Origin: UBA10348 sp002469915
GTDB lineage: Bacteria > Bacteroidota > Rhodothermia > Rhodothermales > UBA10348
Direction of reading: 5' to 3'
DNA: 64,000 nucleotides
NCBI GenBank assembly: GCA_029249345.1
Contig: JAQWHM010000011.1
Location: 265,523-329,522, forward strand
In this document: positions 59,334 through 64,000 of the stretch, in pieces
How the letters are laid out: every line of letters begins with the position of its first letter
Numbering within the stretch: position 1 is the stretch's first letter
Program-made: the position numbers and the translations under genes
The notes under the pieces: model-generated
The model's input: only the letters and a program-made list of their open reading frames with translations
Told to the model about the DNA's origin: nothing
Database searches by the model: none

Positions 59334-60743
59334 ATGGTTAATTTGAAGGCCATCATTTCAGATTTAACGGACTTTATCGTGAGATTATCAGCTTCTTTTT
59401 TCGCGCTTGTTTTCTTTTTGTCAAGCGCATTGAACGTCGTTGCCCAGGAATCGGTAGTTATTACCGAGGGTGATTATCGTATTTACACGTCTGAAGGTCA
59501 GCCGGCCACCCTAGATGATATTCGGGAAGCCATGGGCGTAGCCGACGTAGTGTTTGTTGGTGAATTGCATAACGATCCGGTATCGCATTACATCGAACAA
59601 GTTGTTCTGAAGGATTGGTATTCAACTCATGGAAGTGCCGCTGCGCTTTCGTTGGAGATGTTTTCCCGTGACGTTCAGTATATCGTTGATGAGTATCTGA
59701 ATGATTTGATTTCAGAGTCTCATTTTCAGCTATCTAGTAGCCCTTGGAGTAACTACGAGACGGATTACAAGCCCTTGGTTGAATTCGCAAAGGCTAACGG
59801 ATTCCCGGTTATTGCCGCGAACGCTCCAAGGCGATATTCAAATATGGTTACCCGCATGGGTAGAGGTGCTTTAAATGGATTATCTGACCAAGCCCTTTCC
59901 TACGTCGCTCCACAACCATACGGTGCGCCAAGTGCAGCATATAAAGCGCAGTGGGATGCTGTCATGGCAGAAGCTATGGCGGAAATGATGGCTGCCAGTC
60001 AGGAAACGTCAGCAAAGATGGATGATGAAAGCCATGAAATGAACCACGAGATGGAGCATGGCGAAGGGCATGAAATGGGCGAAGGACACTCTTGCGACAT
60101 GATGGAAGGAGAGGGTGAGCATGAGTGCGAAATGATGGAAGGTGAAGGACATGAAATGGGTGAAGGAGAAATGGATCATGAAGCCATGCATGCGATGCAT
60201 CATCCGGAAGGCTCAGAAATGAACCACGAAATGGAGCATGGCGAGGAAGGAGAACATGATGAGGAGAGTGAAGAACACAAAATGAATCATGAAATGCACA
60301 TGGCAGCCGGTGCACATGCAGAAGAAGGCCATGATTCCGGAGAAGGCCATGATATGGAGCACGGTGACGAAGCCGAGCACAAGATGGACCATAATGAAGA
60401 AGCTGAAATGCCGTCTGTTGGCAGCTCGCAACATGGCGGCGGCTCAATGTTGGACGCGCAAGCCCTTTGGGATGCGACCATGGCCTGGTCTATTGCCGAG
60501 CTAATGACTCGCAAGCCGGGTTCCAAAGTTGCACACATGGTGGGAGGTTTCCACGTGGAAACCGGAACGGGTACTCCAGAGCACTTAGCTCAATATCGTC
60601 CCGGAACGAAAATGCTGGTCATTTCTGTTCAGTCCAGCCTAGATATACACACATTCGATTCAGATGAACACACCGGTCTTGGTGATTTTGTTATTCTGGG
60701 TGATGAGTCGCTACCGCGCACCTATGACACGCGCACGCGATAA
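59334..60743 (+). CDS. ChaN-family haem-binding-like protein with large His/Met-rich insertion
   Basis: A 469-residue exported protein. The ChaN/Cofac_haem_bdg fold is recognised by VFVGELHNDPVSHYIEQ, ALSLEMFSRDVQ and VIAANAPRRY, and continues after the insert with AHMVGGFHVETG. Between about residues 224 and 362 lies an insert with about two dozen His, about twenty Met, two Cys and many Glu, containing repeats of the type MNHEMEHGE. That composition suits binding of copper, nickel or other soft metals. A signal peptide is present; GTG 59382 would give a more typical one than ATG 59334. Likely role: periplasmic haem or metal handling. Confidence 0.83.
   Translation: MVNLKAIISDLTDFIVRLSASFFALVFFLSSALNVVAQESVVITEGDYRIYTSEGQPATLDDIREAMGVADVVFVGELHNDPVSHYIEQVVLKDWYSTHGSAAALSLEMFSRDVQYIVDEYLNDLISESHFQLSSSPWSNYETDYKPLVEFAKANGFPVIAANAPRRYSNMVTRMGRGALNGLSDQALSYVAPQPYGAPSAAYKAQWDAVMAEAMAEMMAASQETSAKMDDESHEMNHEMEHGEGHEMGEGHSCDMMEGEGEHECEMMEGEGHEMGEGEMDHEAMHAMHHPEGSEMNHEMEHGEEGEHDEESEEHKMNHEMHMAAGAHAEEGHDSGEGHDMEHGDEAEHKMDHNEEAEMPSVGSSQHGGGSMLDAQALWDATMAWSIAELMTRKPGSKVAHMVGGFHVETGTGTPEHLAQYRPGTKMLVISVQSSLDIHTFDSDEHTGLGDFVILGDESLPRTYDTRTR
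60037..60252 (+). repeat. Repeated coding units inside the His/Met-rich insert
   Basis: Nearly identical segments at about 60037-60068 and 60218-60252, each coding EMNHEMEHGE, with a third shorter relative near 60280 coding KMNHEMHM. They suggest growth of the insert by duplication. Confidence 0.6.
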
Positions 60744-60766
60744 GAACTGATTAAAGGAATAGGAAT

Positions 60767-62470
60767 ATGAAAAACGCAGTATTGACACTGATCGTTGCCT
60801 CGTTCGCATTTATGGGATGTCAGGGCGGCTCTCAAAGCATGGCATTTGATTGTGCCGCATTTCTGGCTGAAGGGGGATCTATGAAGTCTGTAGATGTAGA
60901 GATGAAAGAGGGCAGTGAGGAGGGCCGAGCGCTGCTTTCCAAGTTTACCTCTTTCGCTTTGACTACCGATCTGAGCATGCTGTCTGAGAATGAGTGTAAA
61001 ATGCTTCCACATCTGATTGCTGCTGGCGATCAGATGGAAGACATATTCTGGATGCAGGCTTATGGAAATCGCGATGAGTTGCTAGATTCGATCAAAGACC
61101 CGGCTCTTCGCGAGTATGCTAAGCTCAATTACGGTCCTTGGGATCGGATTGGTGGAAATATTTCCTTCATCGAAGGTGTTGGGGACAAGCCGGAAGGGTC
61201 AGGTTTTTATCCTAAGGACGTGTCTAAAGAGGAGTTTGAAGCTGCCGCTGCAGTCAATACTGACCTAAAGGGCCTCTACACGATGGTCGTTCGGGATGCT
61301 GATGAGACGTTAAGGGCGATCCCATATCACGAAGCATTTGCCGCGCAAATGCAAACGGCGGCCGATGAGTTGCGTGCAGCAGCAGAGCTGGCTGATGATT
61401 CAGGTTTGAAAAACTATCTGTCGCTTCGAGCCGATGCGTTGTTGACTTCAGATTACCGCGCCAGCGATATGGCTTGGATGGATATGAAGGACAATCGTAT
61501 CGAAGTGGTCATTGGTCCGATTGAGACGTACGAAGATGCTCTGTTTGGATACAAAGCGGCCGCAGAAACCTTTGTACTTGTCAAAGACATGTCATGGAGT
61601 GAGCGTCTGTCTCGTTACGCCTCGTTGCTTCCCATGCTGCAAGAAGGACTTCCAGTACCGGATGAATACAAGCAGGAAAAACCAGGTACAGATTCTGATC
61701 TGAACGCGTACGATGCGATTTATTACGCTGGAGATACCAATGCTGGCTCCAAGACGATCGCCATTAATCTACCCAATGATGAGCAAGTTCAACTTGAAAA
61801 GGGTACCCGCAGACTGCAGTTAAAAAACGCTATGCAGGCTAAGTTCGATAAGATTCTTGTTCCGATTTCAGGGATGTTGATCGCTGAAGATCAACGTAAG
61901 CATATCACCTTTGATGCCTTCTTTGGTAACACGATGTTCCATGAAGTAGCACATGGTCTTGGAATCAAGAACACGCTCGATGGTTCAAATACCGTCCGAG
62001 GGGCATTAATGGAGCACGCCTCGGCTCTAGAAGAGGGCAAGGCAGATATTCTGGGTCTGTACATGGTATCTCGCCTTATCGAAGAAGGTGAATTGGACGT
62101 TGATATCAACGACAATATGGTGACGTTCTTGGCTGGTATTTTCCGGTCTGTGCGGTTTGGCGCCTCTAGCGCTCATGGCCGGGCAAACATGATCCGCTTC
62201 AATTTCTTTAGTGAAATGGGCGCATTCACCAGAGACGAATCAACCGGTACGTATAGTGCAGATTATGATCGAATGATCGAAGCTATGAATGCGCTGACCG
62301 AGAAGATTCTTCGATTCCAGGGTGATGGCGATTATGACGGCGTCGCGGAATTCGTGGCTGAATACGCTCAAGTAGGGCCAGGTCTTCAAGCTGATTTGGA
62401 TCGGCTAGGTGCGGCTGGAATTCCAGTAGACATCGTTTTTGAGCAGGGCCTCGGCGTTTTAGGGCGATAA
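60767..62470 (+). CDS. Dipeptidyl-peptidase III-like (M49-type) zinc lipoprotein
   Basis: A 567-residue lipoprotein with signal MKNAVLTLIVASFAFMGC (lipidated C18). The zinc-peptidase motifs are H392-E-V-A-H396 and E422-E-G-K-A-D427, in the order and spacing of DPP III, although animal DPP III has HELLGH. Upstream regions NYGPWDRI and GFYPKDVSKEEF are shared with bacterial DPP III-like hydrolases. It probably removes dipeptides in the periplasm. It starts 23 bases after the ChaN-like gene, so both may be co-transcribed; the GGAAT stretch before the ATG is a weak ribosome site. Confidence 0.85.
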   Translation: MKNAVLTLIVASFAFMGCQGGSQSMAFDCAAFLAEGGSMKSVDVEMKEGSEEGRALLSKFTSFALTTDLSMLSENECKMLPHLIAAGDQMEDIFWMQAYGNRDELLDSIKDPALREYAKLNYGPWDRIGGNISFIEGVGDKPEGSGFYPKDVSKEEFEAAAAVNTDLKGLYTMVVRDADETLRAIPYHEAFAAQMQTAADELRAAAELADDSGLKNYLSLRADALLTSDYRASDMAWMDMKDNRIEVVIGPIETYEDALFGYKAAAETFVLVKDMSWSERLSRYASLLPMLQEGLPVPDEYKQEKPGTDSDLNAYDAIYYAGDTNAGSKTIAINLPNDEQVQLEKGTRRLQLKNAMQAKFDKILVPISGMLIAEDQRKHITFDAFFGNTMFHEVAHGLGIKNTLDGSNTVRGALMEHASALEEGKADILGLYMVSRLIEEGELDVDINDNMVTFLAGIFRSVRFGASSAHGRANMIRFNFFSEMGAFTRDESTGTYSADYDRMIEAMNALTEKILRFQGDGDYDGVAEFVAEYAQVGPGLQADLDRLGAAGIPVDIVFEQGLGVLGR

Positions 62471-62516
62471 ACGTCGGCACATTTAATTGGGATAGGTATG
62501 AAGAACAATACACCCG

Positions 62517-63227
62517 TTGGCTACCTACTTGATTGGATTAGGCCTAGCGCTAAGCGGCTGGTTTATTGGCCACGGCTTTGTGTCCGGTCGTACGGCCGAT
62601 CGCTTTGTCACGGTAAAAGGGGTATCTGAAAGGGATGTTGAAGCCGATTTGGGCCTATGGCCATTGCAGGTGGTTGCTAATGCGAACTCGTTGGAGGAAG
62701 CACAGGCAACGATTGATGCTAGTCTAGCTAAAGTTCGCTCCTTTTTGTCGGACCACGATCTTGGAGAGACCCATTTAGAACTCCAAGGCGTCGAGGTCAC
62801 CGATCGCTTGGCCAACCCGTATGGAGATCCCGGTATTCGGGGTGGACGGTTCGTGGTACAGCAGAAATTAATGGTGCGGAGCGACGAACCTATCTTGATT
62901 CATCTAGCCAGCCAAGCGGTTGGGGAGTTGGTTTCAAAAGGTGTTGTTTTGAGCTCAGGGACGGGTTGGGGTCCCGCCACACCAACATTCTTATTTAAGA
63001 GTCTCAATGCGCTCAAGCCTGAAATGATTGCTGAAGCTACGGCTTCCGCTCGTGAAGCCGCCTCTAGGTTCGCCGCAGATTCGGATAGCCGCCTAGGTAA
63101 TATTCGAAGAGCGAATCAGGGTATTTTTGTTGCGTTAGCCCGAGATGCCGCCGCAGGTATTCCGGAAAATTCCCAGTTGAACAAGACGATCCGTGTAGTC
63201 GCAACCGTTGAGTATTTTCTGGACTAG
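62517..63227 (+). CDS. SIMPL-domain (DUF541) protein, probable frameshift near the start
   Basis: A 236-residue SIMPL-domain protein with one N-terminal membrane anchor (TYLIGLGLALSGWFIGHGF) and then the domain (TVKGVSERDVEADLGLWPLQV). The frame starts only with a TTG at 62517 lacking a ribosome site. An ATG at 62498 reads MKNNTPV and then runs out of frame; removing one G of GTTGG at 62516-62520 would fuse it to ATYLIGLG, as in relatives beginning MKNN.... Either TTG is the true start, or there is a one-base insertion or sequence error. Function is unknown beyond a membrane-anchored periplasmic domain. Confidence 0.8.
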   Translation: MATYLIGLGLALSGWFIGHGFVSGRTADRFVTVKGVSERDVEADLGLWPLQVVANANSLEEAQATIDASLAKVRSFLSDHDLGETHLELQGVEVTDRLANPYGDPGIRGGRFVVQQKLMVRSDEPILIHLASQAVGELVSKGVVLSSGTGWGPATPTFLFKSLNALKPEMIAEATASAREAASRFAADSDSRLGNIRRANQGIFVALARDAAAGIPENSQLNKTIRVVATVEYFLD

Positions 63228-63253
63228 CGTTATGAGAAGATGGTCAGTTAGGC

Positions 63254-63299
63254 GTCCTGTAAGCGCTCTGAGAGCAAGAGCTCTTCTGTTGGACAGGAC
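63254..63299. other. Imperfect stem-loop after the SIMPL gene
   Basis: GTCCTGT (63254-63260) pairs with ACAGGAC (63293-63299), with an inner GCTCT/AGAGC pairing. Only three T follow, so it is at best a weak terminator. Confidence 0.4.
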
Positions 63300-63394
63300 T
63301 TTAACCTACTCATAATGGCGTTAAGTAGCTCAAAAATGCGTTTAATCTACTTTAGCCGTAGATAAATTATCCGCGTTTTGGGGCGCAACATATT

Positions 63395-63595
63395 ATGGGG
63401 TCTCTAGGGATTGTCGAAATGGTAGTACTGCTTCTTTTAGGCCCGATAGTCTACATCGGAAGCTTGATCTGGATCTACCGGGATGCCGAACGCCGGGGAA
63501 GCCATGGAATGCTAACTACGTTGCTGGTGGCGGTGGCAGCTTGGCCCCTAGGACTGATCGTTTGGCCGTTCATTCGATCGAAGACAAAAAATTAA
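63395..63595 (+). CDS. Small membrane protein of unknown function
   Basis: A 66-residue protein with two hydrophobic segments (about 6-27 and 38-58) joined by the charged loop IYRDAERRGSHG and ending in a basic RSKTKN tail, consistent with a small inner-membrane protein with both ends on the same side. The IYRDAERRG stretch followed by a Pro-containing second helix (AAWPLGLIVWPF) is common in small PLD-nuclease-N-like membrane proteins, but I cannot name a family with confidence. Confidence 0.65.
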   Translation: MGSLGIVEMVVLLLLGPIVYIGSLIWIYRDAERRGSHGMLTTLLVAVAAWPLGLIVWPFIRSKTKN

Positions 63596-63685
63596 TTCAC
63601 TCGCGGGTTTAAGTCTTAGAACTAGTGGTCGATACCTAAAGGGCAAGGTCTCTGTAACGGACCAAAAAACTATTAGGTATTTATT

Positions 63686-63949
63686 ATGCGTATCGACGAA
63701 CACATGCTAGCAGGCTTCATGGCTGGTGAGTTAAATGAGCAGGATCGGGCTAGTGTAACGACAGCTCTGACTCGCGATCGTGGAATGAGGGATTGGCTTC
63801 ATATGGCTTCAGAAGCGCTTACTGCTTCCAAGGCAGAGGATGGCTTGTTGAATCGGTTTATTCCTCAAATGAATGCCTCAAGACCAGGAATTCGCAGGGA
63901 AGACCGCACTGCGGTACCATCTGCTCGTAAAGCTCGACGGGCTGTATAA
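63686..63949 (+). CDS. Small protein, possible anti-sigma-like N-terminal module
   Basis: An 87-residue protein starting MRIDEHMLAGFMAGELNEQDRASVTTAL, resembling the N-terminal helix pair of anti-sigma-type proteins (a short 'FMAGEL' helix then a charged helix), but with no zinc ligands and no membrane helix. The tail is basic. No sigma factor adjoins it. The same unassigned pattern may exist as a stand-alone regulator in this lineage. A hairpin follows at the window edge. Confidence 0.6.
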   Translation: MRIDEHMLAGFMAGELNEQDRASVTTALTRDRGMRDWLHMASEALTASKAEDGLLNRFIPQMNASRPGIRREDRTAVPSARKARRAV

Positions 63950-63980
63950 ACATATTGAACGTCCTGAATCGGCAGAAGGG

Positions 63981-64000
63981 TGGCTCGCGTACGCGAGCCA
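63981..64000 (+). terminator. Perfect palindrome at the window edge, probable terminator stem
   Basis: TGGCTCGCG and CGCGAGCCA are complementary around TA, 31 bases past the last stop codon. The expected T-run would lie outside the window. Confidence 0.55.

Noticed and set aside
1..64000. CRISPR arrays, prophage or insertion sequences
   Set aside because: No regularly spaced repeats, transposase, integrase or phage structural genes were found; repeats seen are short hairpins or lie within coding sequences.

Overview
The window looks like a compact chromosomal segment of a marine, Bacteroidota-related (FCB group) bacterium, most plausibly Rhodothermota/Balneolota. The evidence is: a Na+-NQR gene and a sodium/solute symporter; secreted proteins ending in type IX secretion (T9SS)-like sorting domains with the PNPFNP-type motif; a decayed DUF4249-like lipoprotein; an ASPIC/UnbV-FG-GAP protein; and at least one promoter with a Bacteroidota-style TAnnTTTG element. 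Genes are tightly packed, with many 1-8 bp overlaps and several convergent pairs whose stop codons touch. The lineage call is an inference from gene content.

Left part (1-21.8 kb): a truncated nqrA, an SGNH hydrolase and a two-subunit sodium/solute symporter lead into a large catabolic block. Two Opp/Dpp-type ABC ATPases (+ strand, 5768-7725) converge on a long minus-strand operon (19228 down to 7722). That operon encodes, in order: an atypical SDR, an Opp/Dpp-type lipoprotein and two permeases, a signal-less periplasmic-binding-protein-type protein, an aspartoacylase-like deacylase, a DUF6282 metal-dependent hydrolase, a second signal-less solute-binding protein, an AroM-family protein, a hydantoinase/allantoinase-like amidohydrolase and a DapA-superfamily aldolase. 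Upstream lie an exported M55 D-aminopeptidase and a YfcC-type transporter. Together these look like uptake and stepwise hydrolysis of an unidentified cyclic amide, ureide or N-acyl/D-amino-acid compound. This is the best candidate for an undescribed system.

Middle (21.9-40.1 kb): exported proteins (a choice-of-anchor-B protein, a 1586-residue subtilisin and a 973-residue FG-GAP protein), two disrupted lipoprotein genes, a TerC-family protein, a SpoIIE-type phosphatase, then dnaB, a family-4-like uracil-DNA glycosylase without its usual Fe-S cysteines, coaBC, gmk and yicC. Next come tRNA-Ser(GGA) with a terminator and the translation operon rplM-rpsI-rpsB-tsf-pyrH-frr.

Right part (45-64 kb): a small outer-membrane-like protein, a large lipoprotein, an ECF-like sigma factor with a membrane TPR-like partner, and dnaN/dnaA on the minus strand. 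A 545 bp gap upstream of dnaA carries two DnaA-box-like 9-mers, one centred inside a 9-bp inverted repeat. Transcription is mainly leftward to its left and rightward to its right, so it is a good oriC candidate. To the right lie yceD-rpmF-plsX-fabH-fabD-fabG, a DEAD-box helicase, a ChaN-like protein with an insert of about 140 residues very rich in His and Met, a DPP III-like lipoprotein, a SIMPL-domain protein with a probable start-proximal frameshift, and two small proteins. The window ends inside what is probably a terminator hairpin.
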